Shown one piece after another: positions 40,737 to 50,862 of a stretch of 64,000 nt of DNA; position 1 is the first letter of the stretch, and each line of letters begins with the position of its first letter. Made by a program: the position numbers and the translations under genes. The stretch is from Rhodobacterales bacterium 56_14_T64 (GTDB lineage Bacteria; Pseudomonadota; Alphaproteobacteria; Rhodobacterales; Rhodobacteraceae). The stretch spans positions 83,887 to 147,886 of the forward strand of contig MAAY01000026.1 of assembly GCA_002162795.1 (NCBI GenBank), read 5' to 3'. The notes under the pieces are model-generated. The model saw only the letters and a list, made by a program, of their open reading frames with translations, made no database searches and was not told the origin of the DNA.

Positions 40737-42641
40737 TTAGGCGCGTTTGTCGTCGTCCAGGTCTTCGAACTCGGCATCGACAATGTCATCGTCAATCGGA
40801 CCGTCAGCCGGAGTTGGCTCGTCGCCCTCTTCGGCGGTGGCATTTTTGTAGATCGCCTCGCCCAGCTTCATGGCCGCTTCGGTCACGTTCTGAATGCCCG
40901 ATTTGATCTTGTCGGCGTTTTCGGTGTCGATTTCGTCTTTCAGAGCAACAATCGCCAGTTCGATCGCTTCGATGGTGGTTGGATCCACCTTGTCGGCGTG
41001 CTCTTCCATCGACTTCTCGGTCGAGTGGATGAGGCTCTCGGCCTGGTTCTTGGCTTCGATCAACTCGCGGCGTTCTTTGTCCGCCTCGGCGTTTTCTTCT
41101 GCGTCTTTGACCATCTGGTCGATGTCCGCATCCGACAAGCCACCGGAGGCCTGAATGGTGACCTGCTGCTCTTTGCCGGTGCCCTTGTCTTTGGCGCCAA
41201 CCGACACGATGCCGTTGGCGTCGATGTCAAAGGTCACTTCGATCTGTGGCAGGCCACGCGGTGCTGGCGGGATGCTTTCCAGGTTGAACTGGCCAAGGAT
41301 CTTGTTGTCCGCAGCCATTTCACGTTCACCCTGGAACACCCGAATAGTCACAGCGTTCTGGTTGTCTTCGGCGGTCGAGAACACCTGCGATTTTTTGGTC
41401 GGGATAGTGGTGTTACGATCGATCAGGCGGGTGAACACGCCACCCAGAGTTTCGATACCCAGCGACAGCGGAGTTACGTCGAGCAATACAACGTCTTTGA
41501 CGTCGCCCTGCAGAACGCCGGCCTGAATGGCGGCGCCCATGGCAACAACTTCGTCCGGGTTCACACCCTTGTGCGGCTCTTTGCCAAAGAACTTGCTGAC
41601 TTCTTCGGTGACGCGCGGCATGCGGGTCATACCGCCAACCAGAACAACCTCGTCGATGTCGCTGGCGGACAGGCCAGCGTCTTTCAATGCAGCGGCACAA
41701 GGCTTCAGCGAAGCTTTGATCAGGTCGCTAACCAGGCTTTCCAGCTTGGCACGTGTCAGTTTCATCACCATGTGCAGCGGTGCGCCGTCTTTGCCCATCG
41801 AGATGAACGGCTGGTTGATTTCAGTTTGCGAAGCCGAGGACAGTTCGATCTTGGCTTTTTCAGCGGCTTCTTTCAGGCGCTGCAGAGCCATCTTGTCCTT
41901 GGACAGATCGACACCGTGCTCTTTTTTGAAATGATCGGCGAGGTATTTGACGATGCGCATGTCAAAGTCTTCGCCACCCAAAAAGGTGTCACCGTTGGTC
42001 GATTTAACTTCGAACAAACCGTCGTCGATTTCCAGGATGGTTACATCGAAGGTACCACCACCAAGGTCATATACCGCGATGGTCTGGGTTTCTTCTTTGT
42101 CCATGCCGTAGGCCAACGCAGCCGCGGTCGGCTCGTTGATGATACGCAGAACTTCGAGACCAGCAATTTTGCCGGCATCTTTGGTCGCCTGACGCTGGGC
42201 GTCGTTGAAGTAGGCCGGAACGGTGATAACCGCCTGGGTCACTTCTTCGCCAAGATAGCTCTCGGCGGTTTCTTTCATCTTGCCCAGAGTGAAGGCGGAG
42301 ATTTGCGATGGCGAATATTTTTCGCCGCGCGCTTCAACCCATGCGTCGCCGTTGCCACCATCGACGATGGAAAACGGAACCATTTTCTTGTCTTTTGTGA
42401 CGGCCGCGTCGGTGTTGCGACGGCCAATCAGGCGCTTAACGCCGTATACGGTGTTTTCCGGGTTGGTGACGGCCTGGCGTTTTGCAGGCTGGCCAACCAG
42501 GCGTTCGTCGTCGGTGAACGCGACGATAGAAGGGGTTGTCCGGGCGCCTTCTGCGTTTTCAATCACGCGAGGCTGCGATCCGTCCATGATGGCCACACAG
42601 GAGTTGGTGGTTCCCAGGTCAATGCCTATAACTTTGCTCAT
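40737..42641 (-). CDS. dnaK: Chaperone DnaK (Hsp70)
   Basis: [21 protein letters not shown]...[39 protein letters not shown]. Confidence 0.98.
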   Translation of the reverse strand: MSKVIGIDLGTTNSCVAIMDGSQPRVIENAEGARTTPSIVAFTDDERLVGQPAKRQAVTNPENTVYGVKRLIGRRNTDAAVTKDKKMVPFSIVDGGNGDAWVEARGEKYSPSQISAFTLGKMKETAESYLGEEVTQAVITVPAYFNDAQRQATKDAGKIAGLEVLRIINEPTAAALAYGMDKEETQTIAVYDLGGGTFDVTILEIDDGLFEVKSTNGDTFLGGEDFDMRIVKYLADHFKKEHGVDLSKDKMALQRLKEAAEKAKIELSSASQTEINQPFISMGKDGAPLHMVMKLTRAKLESLVSDLIKASLKPCAAALKDAGLSASDIDEVVLVGGMTRMPRVTEEVSKFFGKEPHKGVNPDEVVAMGAAIQAGVLQGDVKDVVLLDVTPLSLGIETLGGVFTRLIDRNTTIPTKKSQVFSTAEDNQNAVTIRVFQGEREMAADNKILGQFNLESIPPAPRGLPQIEVTFDIDANGIVSVGAKDKGTGKEQQVTIQASGGLSDADIDQMVKDAEENAEADKERRELIEAKNQAESLIHSTEKSMEEHADKVDPTTIEAIELAIVALKDEIDTENADKIKSGIQNVTEAAMKLGEAIYKNATAEEGDEPTPADGPIDDDIVDAEFEDLDDDKRA

Positions 42642-42751
42642 ACTGTTCGATCCCTTTACTTCATAAGGCGATTACCCGAGGTCAGAACCCGTTTCGGCAT
42701 CCAGACCCCGATTCATGTGCGCAATGGCCTACACCATTGTGCGTCCCGGCG

Positions 42752-42782
42752 TATATAGGGAGCGGAAATGACCCCTGCAACC
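42752..42782 (-). promoter_or_regulatory. Candidate heat-shock (RpoH-type) promoter for dnaKJ
   Basis: Minus strand GGTTGCAG-...-CCTATATA, similar to the alphaproteobacterial RpoH consensus. Confidence 0.5.
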
Positions 42783-42849
42783 ATCACATGGCACCGGATT
42801 ATGCGAATCCATGCGGTTTTTTTGGATGGGGTTGGTTAAGAACGGATGA

Positions 42850-43458
42850 ATGACGATGGTCATGCTGCGCCAGCGCGGGTTTGAAATTCACAAAAGTTAC
42901 CTGGATGTCGCGCGCCAGCGGGCGCTGATTGAAGCGTTGCGACCTGTGTTGAAAGCGGCTCCGCTGTTTTCGCCCAGCGTGCCAGGGGGCGGGCAGATGT
43001 CGGTTCGAATGACCTCGGCCGGGATGTTTGGTTGGTATTCAGATGCCTCTGGGTATCGGTACGCAGAGGTGCATCCCAAAGGGCAGGCCTGGCCCAAAAT
43101 CCCGGATGTAGTGCTGGCAATCTGGCAGGACCTGACCGGGGTAGAGCGCCAGCCAGAGTGTTGTTTGCTGAACTATTACGGCGAAGACACCCAGATGGGG
43201 TTGCATCAGGACAAGGACGAGGCGGATTTTTCTTATCCGGTGGTGTCGATTTCTTTGGGGGACGATGGGTTGTTTCGCATGGGCAATCAAAGCCGAGGCG
43301 GCAAGACAGAATCTCTCTGGCTGAGTTCGGGTGATGTTGTGGTGATGGGAGGCGAGGCAAGGTTGACCTATCACGGGGTAGACAGGATCCGGTTTAAATC
43401 CTCGCGGTTGCTCCCCAAAGGAGGCCGAATCAATCTGACGTTGAGGGTGGTGACCTAG
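42850..43458 (+). CDS. alkB: AlkB-type 2-oxoglutarate/Fe(II) dioxygenase
   Basis: CLLNYYGEDTQMGLHQDKDEADFSYPVVSISLGDDGLFRMG...LTYHGVDRIRF (HxD...H). Confidence 0.92.
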   Translation: MTMVMLRQRGFEIHKSYLDVARQRALIEALRPVLKAAPLFSPSVPGGGQMSVRMTSAGMFGWYSDASGYRYAEVHPKGQAWPKIPDVVLAIWQDLTGVERQPECCLLNYYGEDTQMGLHQDKDEADFSYPVVSISLGDDGLFRMGNQSRGGKTESLWLSSGDVVVMGGEARLTYHGVDRIRFKSSRLLPKGGRINLTLRVVT

Positions 43459-43465
43459 GAACCCC

Positions 43466-44404
43466 ATGTGGCGAAAATTTGCCAAGCGGGCACTTGGCGT
43501 AAGGCAGGAAACTGACCATATAGGCGATATGATTACACGCCCTGTAAGATACGCCTGGCAACACGTCAGATATGTTCCTCTCTGGTCACTGCTGACCATG
43601 TCGCGATGGCGCTCGTTTGAAACGCGGTCGGCTGCGCTGGGTCGGGCCGTTGGCGGAGTGATGCGCTGGTTCCCGATTGCGCGGCGCCGGTTTAACCGCG
43701 AGGTAAAGCGTGTTTTCCCCGAGATGACCCGGCACGAGCGCAACTGTTTGCGGCGTCGGATGGGGCAGAACATGGGGCAGACCCTGTTTGAAATCTATCA
43801 CAACGCCGAATTCCATACCCGACAGGATCACTTTCATGTCTCAGGGTCGGGGCTGGCCGCGATCGAGGCCGCCCAGGCGGCCGGCAAAGGTGCCGTTATC
43901 GTGTCAGGCCACTTTGGTCAGTGGGAGGCCGTACGGGCCTCGCTAAAGGCGCGTGGCATTGAGGTTGGCGCAGTGTATCGCCGCCAGAGCAATCGACATT
44001 ATCAGCGCCGTCTGTTGGCCGGGATCGAAGCCGGTGGGTTGCCGATTATGGAAACCGGACGGGTAGGAACCAAGACGCTGGTGCGGCATTTGCGTTCTGG
44101 TGGTGTGGTTGCCATTCTGCTGGATGAAAAACACCCTGACGGAGCGAAGCTGCCGTTTCTGGGCCATCCGGCACTGACCTCGCTGGCTGCAGCGCAGCTG
44201 GCATTGAAATATGACCTGCCGATGGTGCCTGCTTTTGGCACTCGCATCGGCGATGGTGGTGATTTTGCGGTAGATTACGAAGCTCCGATTGCCCACAGTG
44301 ATGCCATGACCATGACGCAGGCGTTTAACGACAGCCTGTCAGCGCGTATTCGGGAGCGCCCGGATCAATGGTATTGGCTACTAAACCGCTGGCAAGGCGC
44401 CTGA
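43466..44404 (+). CDS. Lauroyl/lysophospholipid acyltransferase (HtrB/LpxL family)
   Basis: GAVIVSGHFGQWEAVRASLKARGIEVGAVYRRQSN...HLRSGGVVAILLDEKHPDGAKLPFLG. Confidence 0.88.
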   Translation: MWRKFAKRALGVRQETDHIGDMITRPVRYAWQHVRYVPLWSLLTMSRWRSFETRSAALGRAVGGVMRWFPIARRRFNREVKRVFPEMTRHERNCLRRRMGQNMGQTLFEIYHNAEFHTRQDHFHVSGSGLAAIEAAQAAGKGAVIVSGHFGQWEAVRASLKARGIEVGAVYRRQSNRHYQRRLLAGIEAGGLPIMETGRVGTKTLVRHLRSGGVVAILLDEKHPDGAKLPFLGHPALTSLAAAQLALKYDLPMVPAFGTRIGDGGDFAVDYEAPIAHSDAMTMTQAFNDSLSARIRERPDQWYWLLNRWQGA

Positions 44405-44406
44405 AG

Positions 44407-45027
44407 TTAGTGTTGCAACAGCGAGCAGCAACCAGATAACATCTTCATGTCGGCGTTCTTTTGTAGCATCAGATCGACGGAAATACCGTACTGCCGGTCG
44501 GACATGCCGTCACTGCAGGATTGGGCCGCTATGAACCCGCTGATGCTGGACCGATTGACCGCTGATGTCACTGCGGTAAAGCCTGCTCGTCCTATGTTAT
44601 TGGCGGACCTTCCCATGGCCCGTAGGGAATAAACCGTTTCCTGACCATTCAAGTCAAAAGAGATGTGATTGCCGCCCTGTGAAAGGGACCAAAAAGGCTC
44701 AGTTCCTGAGCAGGATAGCTTTTGTTCTAAGTCCAGCCAATACCCTTGAGGCGCCCGGGCCATGAAGCGAAGCGAAACCCAGCCCGAGGCCTCGTTCACA
44801 TTTACCAGTCCCCATTTACCAGACTGCTCACTTGTAACAACTTCAATCCCAGTTTGGTACGGGCCGAGGGATCCCACAATCGGTGAAGATGCAGTGGGCG
44901 ATTGTCGAATGTTGAGCACATCATTGCCAGCCACCCCCACTACATTGTGTAGGGCAGGGTACTCCTGAGCGGTTATCGGCATCGCAAACAGGCAGCCGAT
45001 TGCGAAGGATAGAAAAAGTCGAATCAT
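44407..45027 (-). CDS. SH3-domain secreted protein
   Basis: Signal MIRLFLSFAIGCLFAMPITAQ; SH3-like VVGVAGNDVLNIRQSPTASSPIVGSL...WGLVNVNEASGWVSLRFM. Confidence 0.75.
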   Translation of the reverse strand: MIRLFLSFAIGCLFAMPITAQEYPALHNVVGVAGNDVLNIRQSPTASSPIVGSLGPYQTGIEVVTSEQSGKWGLVNVNEASGWVSLRFMARAPQGYWLDLEQKLSCSGTEPFWSLSQGGNHISFDLNGQETVYSLRAMGRSANNIGRAGFTAVTSAVNRSSISGFIAAQSCSDGMSDRQYGISVDLMLQKNADMKMLSGCCSLLQH

Positions 45028-45845
45028 TGCCGCGCACTCCAACTGGCCGAGGCATGTTGGCGGGTATAAAACTCGCCCATTAGGCCAATAACGATCAGAA
45101 CCAGTGCCACCCAAGCGGCATATTCCCAGTTGCTGTTGTGTGGGTTGTAATTGATGAAAACATATCCGCGTGCCTGATCAATACAATGAAACAGTGGGTT
45201 CCAGTCGAACATCGACAGCATGAAGCTTGGCAGGGTATTGGCGAGAAACATTTTGCCCGAAGCTATCATATTAGCACGCTGATAGATGGTGGTGAAAATT
45301 GAAACCAAATTGGGTACCCAGGGTTTCAGGACCAGCAGAATCAACCCCACGCCCACGCCACTGATCCACGCCAACAACAACATGCCAAAGGCAGGAACCG
45401 GCTCTTCGATATGCACTGGTGTAACAGCCACGTGATAGAGCAGCAGTATGATGAACAACGACAGCACCTGAATATACAGTGCCCCGAGGGCCGCTGACAA
45501 AATCGCAACCATTGTGTTCATCGGTGCGTGCTGCATCATTGCGCTGCTCGGGCCTTCGGCACCAGCGACTGCGCCGACTGTCTTAGTGTGCATAATGAAC
45601 AGGAAGATACCGGACATCACATAGAGCATAAAGTCACCGCGAACAGCTGACCCTTTCAGATTCAGAACTGTGAACATCACATAAAAAACGGCAACCATCA
45701 GTAGGCTTTGCAACAAGTTCAACCCAAGCGCTATGAAAGCATTGTTGTGCTTGGATCGCACGCTGCGCACGATAGAATGAAACACCACCTCGGACATTGT
45801 GAGGAGGCCGGAAAAGGCTGTCGGCTGTGTGGGTTGCTGAAACAT
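45024..45845 (-). CDS. ABC-2 type polysaccharide export permease (KpsM-like)
   Basis: Hydrophobic ABC-2 permease, SNWEYAAWVALVLIVIGLMGEFYTRQHASASWSARQ end; ATG 45845 chosen, longer start possible. Confidence 0.75.
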   Translation of the reverse strand: MFQQPTQPTAFSGLLTMSEVVFHSIVRSVRSKHNNAFIALGLNLLQSLLMVAVFYVMFTVLNLKGSAVRGDFMLYVMSGIFLFIMHTKTVGAVAGAEGPSSAMMQHAPMNTMVAILSAALGALYIQVLSLFIILLLYHVAVTPVHIEEPVPAFGMLLLAWISGVGVGLILLVLKPWVPNLVSIFTTIYQRANMIASGKMFLANTLPSFMLSMFDWNPLFHCIDQARGYVFINYNPHNSNWEYAAWVALVLIVIGLMGEFYTRQHASASWSARQ

Positions 45846-45966
45846 GATACCTGCGGATCTGAAACTCTGCTCAATACTAGCACGGATTTCTTGCTGTTCC
45901 GTTGCTGCGCTATCATAAGGGGGCAAACGTGTATTTTCAACAAATCCCGTATGGTGGAGTTTTTTA

Positions 45967-46764
45967 GTGATTTATGATGCTCTTATACCCCTGATCCGTC
46001 AGCTGGCCATCGAGGCTGGCGACAAGATCATGGAGATCTATAATTCTGATGATTTCGAAGTGAAGCAGAAATCGGACGATAGTCCGGTAACGGCAGCCGA
46101 CGAGGCGGCGGATGCGCTGATCTCGGCTGGGCTGCGAGCTGCGTTTCCTGACGTGTTGCTGGTGACCGAAGAGCAAGCGGACTCGCACAAAATCAAGGGT
46201 GACACTTTTCTTATTGTCGATCCGCTGGATGGCACCAAGGAATTCATCCACCGCCGCGGTGATTTTACCGTCAATATCGCGCTGGTGGAAAAGGGTGTAC
46301 CAACCCGTGGCGTGGTTTATGCACCGGCCAAGCAGCGGATGTTCTATACTCTGGCTGATGGCACAACAGTCGAAGAGACTGGTCCGTTTGATCCGGCAAC
46401 CATCGGTTCAGTAAGTCCGATTCGGGTGGCTGACAGCGACAATTCCGCTCTGATGGTGGTGGCCAGTAAATCCCACCGCGATCAGGCTACTGACGATTAC
46501 ATCGGCAAATATAGTGTCAAAGACAGTAAGAGCGCCGGTTCGTCGCTAAAATTCTGTCTAGTGGCAACGGGTGAGGCCGATATCTACCCACGCGTGGGTC
46601 GGACCATGGAATGGGATACTGCTGCCGGTCACGCGGTTTTGTCGGGTGCTGGCGGCAAAGTGGTCCGATTTGATGACCACACTCCGTTGCTTTACGGTAA
46701 GGACGATTATGCCAACCCGTTCTTTATCGCTTATGCCCCTGGTGTGGAGTTGAAGAAAGCCTGA
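45967..46764 (+). CDS. cysQ: 3'(2'),5'-bisphosphate nucleotidase CysQ
   Basis: SDDSPVTAADEAAD...IVDPLDGTKEFIHRRGDFTVNIAL...MEWDTAAGHAVLSGAGG. Confidence 0.93.
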   Translation: MIYDALIPLIRQLAIEAGDKIMEIYNSDDFEVKQKSDDSPVTAADEAADALISAGLRAAFPDVLLVTEEQADSHKIKGDTFLIVDPLDGTKEFIHRRGDFTVNIALVEKGVPTRGVVYAPAKQRMFYTLADGTTVEETGPFDPATIGSVSPIRVADSDNSALMVVASKSHRDQATDDYIGKYSVKDSKSAGSSLKFCLVATGEADIYPRVGRTMEWDTAAGHAVLSGAGGKVVRFDDHTPLLYGKDDYANPFFIAYAPGVELKKA

Positions 46765-47564
46765 TGTCTGTCCTGGTCGTTATCCCCGCCCGCTATGCCT
46801 CTAGCCGTTATCCCGGCAAGCCTTTGGTTGAATTGACCGGGGCCACGGGCGAAAAACGCACGTTGATAGAACGATCCTGGCGTGCAGCCACGGCGGTGAA
46901 TGGTGTGGACCGGGTGGTGGTAGCCACTGACGACGAGCAAATTCAGGCGGTAGCGCAGGGCTTTGGTGCCGAGGTGGTGATGACCTCGTCTGACTGCGCC
47001 AATGGCACCGAACGCTGCGCCGAGGCGTTTGATACCTTGGGTGGCGGCTTTGATATTGTGGTGAACCTGCAGGGTGATGCGCCACTGACGCCACATTGGT
47101 TTGTCGAGGATCTGGTCAAAGGATTACGTGATGATCCCATGGCCGAGGTCGCGACTCCGGTGCTGCGCTGTGATGGCCGGGCATTGAACGGGTTTCTGGA
47201 TGACCGCAAAGCCGACCGCGTTGGCGGCACCACGGCGGTTTTCACTCAGGATCACCACGCGCTGTATTTCTCTAAGGAAGTGGTGCCGTTCACCTCCAAG
47301 ATCTATGGCGATGACGAGGCAACACCGGTGTTTCACCATGTTGGTGTCTATGCCTATCGTCCGGCAGCGCTGGGCGCCTATCCGCGCTGGCGGGCCGGGC
47401 CTTTGGAAGCGCTGGAAGGGCTGGAGCAGCTGCGGTTCATGGAGCATGGACGTACGCTGTTGTGTGTTGAGGTCGAAGCACGCGGGCGGCAGTTTTGGGA
47501 ACTCAATAATCCTGAAGATGTGCCGCGGCTGGAACAAATGATGCGTGAGATGGGTCAGGATTAG
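46764..47564 (+). CDS. kdsB: 3-deoxy-manno-octulosonate cytidylyltransferase
   Basis: VVIPARYASSRYPGKPLVEL...VVVATDDEQI...NVQGD-like VVNLQGDAPL. Confidence 0.92.
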   Translation: MSVLVVIPARYASSRYPGKPLVELTGATGEKRTLIERSWRAATAVNGVDRVVVATDDEQIQAVAQGFGAEVVMTSSDCANGTERCAEAFDTLGGGFDIVVNLQGDAPLTPHWFVEDLVKGLRDDPMAEVATPVLRCDGRALNGFLDDRKADRVGGTTAVFTQDHHALYFSKEVVPFTSKIYGDDEATPVFHHVGVYAYRPAALGAYPRWRAGPLEALEGLEQLRFMEHGRTLLCVEVEARGRQFWELNNPEDVPRLEQMMREMGQD

Positions 47565-47759
47565 CGGACTTGACGTAACTTGACGGTAATATACCCGTGA
47601 TATCCAAGGGTGGCCCATGTATACGCTGGAATATATTTTTTGTCCTTTTGGGTAGTTGGTTCGATGGCAATACGGTTATATTTTGACTAGGCAGGCACAG
47701 ACCTGCATTCAGCGCACGATATTGTACGTGTCATCCGAGTATGAAATTGAGAGTTTGAT

Positions 47760-48653
47760 ATGCGTAAAAAAGTGACCAAGGCAATTTTCCCTGTGGCGGG
47801 CATGGGAACGCGTTTTCTGCCAGCAACAAAATCGGTTCCCAAGGAAATCATGACATTGGTGGACCGTCCCTTGGTCCAATATGCCATTGACGAGGCACGC
47901 GCCGCCGGGATCAAGGAATTCATCTTCGTCACTTCGCGCGGCAAGGGTGCGCTGGAAGATTATTTCGATCACTCGCCTGTGCTGGAACAAGAGCTGCGCA
48001 AAAAGGGCAAGACTGAGCTGCTGGATGTGCTGAAATCCACTTATATGGATTCAGGTGCCATTGCCTATATCCGCCAGCACCGCGCACTTGGATTGGGGCA
48101 CGCTGTTTGGTGCGCCCGTCGGCTGATCGCCAATGAGCCCTTTGCGGTGATTCTTCCTGACGATGTGATCGCAGCAGAGACTCCTTGTTTGCAGCAGATG
48201 ATCGAGGCTTATCAGGAAACCGGTGGCAATATGGTCGCCGCAATGGAAGTGCCGCCTGAACAGGCCAGCAATTATGGCGTGTTGGACGTCAAAGAAGACA
48301 TGGGATCCGTGGTGTCGGTCAAGGGCATGGTGGAAAAGCCCAAGGCAGAAGACGCGCCGTCGAACCTGGCGGTGATTGGTCGCTATATTCTTGGACCATC
48401 GGTGCTGCGCAATTTGAACAAGATTAAATCTGGTGCCGGCGGTGAGATTCAGCTGACAGACGCCATTGCTGCCGACATTGGCACTGATGTGCCGGTCTAT
48501 GGCTATCGTTTCCGTGGACAGCGCTTTGATTGCGGTTCTAAGGCGGGATTTTTGCAAGCCACTGTGGCTTTTGCGTTGGCCCGCGATGATCTGCGTGACG
48601 ACCTGAGCCGATATTTGAGTTCCATTGCTCAGGTTACCAAGGCAGCTGAATAA
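47760..48653 (+). CDS. galU: UTP-glucose-1-phosphate uridylyltransferase
   Basis: KAIFPVAGMGTRFLPATKSVPKEIMTLVDRPLVQYAIDEA. Confidence 0.95.
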   Translation: MRKKVTKAIFPVAGMGTRFLPATKSVPKEIMTLVDRPLVQYAIDEARAAGIKEFIFVTSRGKGALEDYFDHSPVLEQELRKKGKTELLDVLKSTYMDSGAIAYIRQHRALGLGHAVWCARRLIANEPFAVILPDDVIAAETPCLQQMIEAYQETGGNMVAAMEVPPEQASNYGVLDVKEDMGSVVSVKGMVEKPKAEDAPSNLAVIGRYILGPSVLRNLNKIKSGAGGEIQLTDAIAADIGTDVPVYGYRFRGQRFDCGSKAGFLQATVAFALARDDLRDDLSRYLSSIAQVTKAAE

Positions 48654-48668
48654 AAGGCGCAAAGAATA

Positions 48669-49652
48669 GTGACACATATTTTGGTAACAGGTGGCGCGGG
48701 CTATATTGGCTCGCACGCCTGTAAGGCATTGAAGCAGGCGGGATTTACCCCTGTCGTCTATGATAATTTGATCACTGGCTGGCAGGATGCGGTGAAATTT
48801 GGCCCGTTTGAACAGGGTGATCTGACCGACCGGGCACGACTGGATCAGGTGTTTGCCAAGTATCAGCCCGTGGCGGTGATGCATTTTGCGGCCCTCAGCC
48901 AGGTCGGCGAAGCGATGAGCCAGCCAGGGCGCTATTGGGCTAACAACGTTGGCGGCTCGTTGAATTTGATTGAGGCGTCGGTTGCGGCGGGCTGTCTCGA
49001 TTTTGTGTTCTCCTCGACCTGTGCCACCTACGGCGAGCATGACAATGTGGTGCTGGACGAAAACACGCCGCAGCGGCCGTTGAACGCTTATGGTGCCAGC
49101 AAACGTGCGGTTGAGGATATCCTGACGGATTTTGAGGCGGCATATGGGCTGCGCTCGGTGATCTTTCGTTATTTCAATGTCGCCGGTGCCGACCCCGAGG
49201 CTGAAGTTGGTGAATTCCACCGCCCCGAGACCCATTTGGTGCCCTTGATGCTGGATGCCATTGAGGGCAAGCGGGACGCGCTGACGGTATTTGGTACCGA
49301 TTACGATACACCAGATGGCACCTGTATCCGCGACTATGTGCATGTCTGCGATCTGGTTGATGCGCATGTGTTGGGGCTCAAGTGGCTGCAGGATGGCAAG
49401 GGCAGCCGGGTGTTCAACCTTGGCACCGGCACTGGATTTTCGGTGCGCGAGGTCATTAATCAATCGCGCAGCGTCACCAATCGTGAAGTCCCCTATAGCC
49501 TTGGCCCACGACGCGCCGGGGATTGCACCAAGCTGGTGTCAGGATCGACCCGTGCGGAACTGGAACTGGGGTGGAGCCCGTCTCGCTCGACCCTGGATGT
49601 CATGATCAAAGACGCTTGGGCCTGGCACCAATCAGGCCACTACGAGTCCTGA
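48669..49652 (+). CDS. galE: UDP-glucose 4-epimerase
   Basis: ILVTGGAGYIGSHACKALKQAGF...YGASKRAVEDIL...GTDYDTPDGTCIRDYVHVCDLVDAH. Confidence 0.95.
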   Translation: MTHILVTGGAGYIGSHACKALKQAGFTPVVYDNLITGWQDAVKFGPFEQGDLTDRARLDQVFAKYQPVAVMHFAALSQVGEAMSQPGRYWANNVGGSLNLIEASVAAGCLDFVFSSTCATYGEHDNVVLDENTPQRPLNAYGASKRAVEDILTDFEAAYGLRSVIFRYFNVAGADPEAEVGEFHRPETHLVPLMLDAIEGKRDALTVFGTDYDTPDGTCIRDYVHVCDLVDAHVLGLKWLQDGKGSRVFNLGTGTGFSVREVINQSRSVTNREVPYSLGPRRAGDCTKLVSGSTRAELELGWSPSRSTLDVMIKDAWAWHQSGHYES

Positions 49653-49653
49653 T

Positions 49654-50685
49654 GTGACGACGTCGCTGGAGCAACCGATAAACTGGCGTCAGGCTTATAG
49701 TTTGCGTTGGCGTCGGCGGCGCGCTCTTTGGCGATCATGGCGAGCGCGACATCATTTGCGCGCGGTTGTTGATCGCACTGACACGATTGCCCCAGCTGAC
49801 ATCCTTGCCGTTGTGGTCCTGCGCAACGAGATTACCCGGCTGCCATATTTCCTTGATCACTACCGGCGTCTGGGTGTTGCTCAGTTTCTGGTGGTAGACA
49901 ACGATAGCGATGATGGCAGCGCTGAGTATTTGGCAGCTCAGCCCGATGTCTCGCTGTGGCATACAGGGCAGAGCTACCATGCCGCACGGTTTGGTCTGGA
50001 TTGGCTGACCTGGCTACAGATCAAATATGCGCACGGGCATTGGTGCTTGATGGTCGATGCTGACGAGTTACTAGTCTATAGCGGTGATGAGACACATGAC
50101 CTGCAAGCACTGACCAGTTGGCTGGACAGTCAGGGACAGGTGGGATTCGGCGCCTTGATGTTGGATATGTATCCCAAGGGGCCGTTGGATCAGTGTTTTT
50201 ATTCGCCCGGACAAGATCCACGTGAGGTGATGCAGTGGTTTGATCCTTCTCCTTACCGAGTGGTGCGACAGGAACCGATTGGCAATCTCTGGGTGCAGGG
50301 TGGAGCGCGCGAACGGGTGTTCTATGGCGATGATCCACAATGCTCTCCGACTTTGAATAAGATTCCGCTGGTGAAATGGCACCGGCGGTATTCTTACGTC
50401 AATTCAACCCACTCGTTGCTGCCGCCGCAGTTGAATAGGCTCTATGATGGGCCCGGCGGGACAGCGCCATCGGGTGTGCTGTTGCACACCAAATTTCTGC
50501 CAGAGATTGTTTCCAAATCGGCAATAGAAAAACAGCGCCAACAGCATTTTCATGCGCCAAACGATTTTGATCACTACTACGACAAGCTCAGCACTGCGCC
50601 GGATCTGTGGCATTCGCAGGCGGTGAAATTGCAGGGTGCGGCGCAATTGGAAGCGCTGGGCCTGATGCGCGCGCCGGAGTGGTGA
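49654..50685 (+). CDS. Glycosyltransferase family 2-like (paralog 1)
   Basis: VVVLRNEITRLPYFLDHYRRLGVAQFLVVDNDSDDGSAEYL...GHWCLMVDADELLVY. Confidence 0.85.
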   Translation: MTTSLEQPINWRQAYSLRWRRRRALWRSWRARHHLRAVVDRTDTIAPADILAVVVLRNEITRLPYFLDHYRRLGVAQFLVVDNDSDDGSAEYLAAQPDVSLWHTGQSYHAARFGLDWLTWLQIKYAHGHWCLMVDADELLVYSGDETHDLQALTSWLDSQGQVGFGALMLDMYPKGPLDQCFYSPGQDPREVMQWFDPSPYRVVRQEPIGNLWVQGGARERVFYGDDPQCSPTLNKIPLVKWHRRYSYVNSTHSLLPPQLNRLYDGPGGTAPSGVLLHTKFLPEIVSKSAIEKQRQQHFHAPNDFDHYYDKLSTAPDLWHSQAVKLQGAAQLEALGLMRAPEW

Positions 50686-50862
50686 GGCGATACAAAGCGA
50701 CCAGTGCGGCGGATCACTTTTAAAGTTTCACACTGTACTTGTAACGCTTTCTAAATCCATTGATTCCAGAAAGAAATCCATGACATAATGCCTTAATATA
50801 TTGGAGCAGGGCGGAGTAAGACGATCCGGCAGGCTTCCACCGAGTTGTGAATGGACTAGACG

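Noticed and set aside
40998-42758. 586-aa plus-strand ORF opposite dnaK
   Set aside because: Antisense shadow of the high-GC, codon-biased dnaK gene; composition is not protein-like (His/Phe/Val-rich) and dnaK is certain.
48051-49463. 470-aa minus-strand ORF opposite galU/galE
   Set aside because: Antisense shadow of two clearly identified enzymes.
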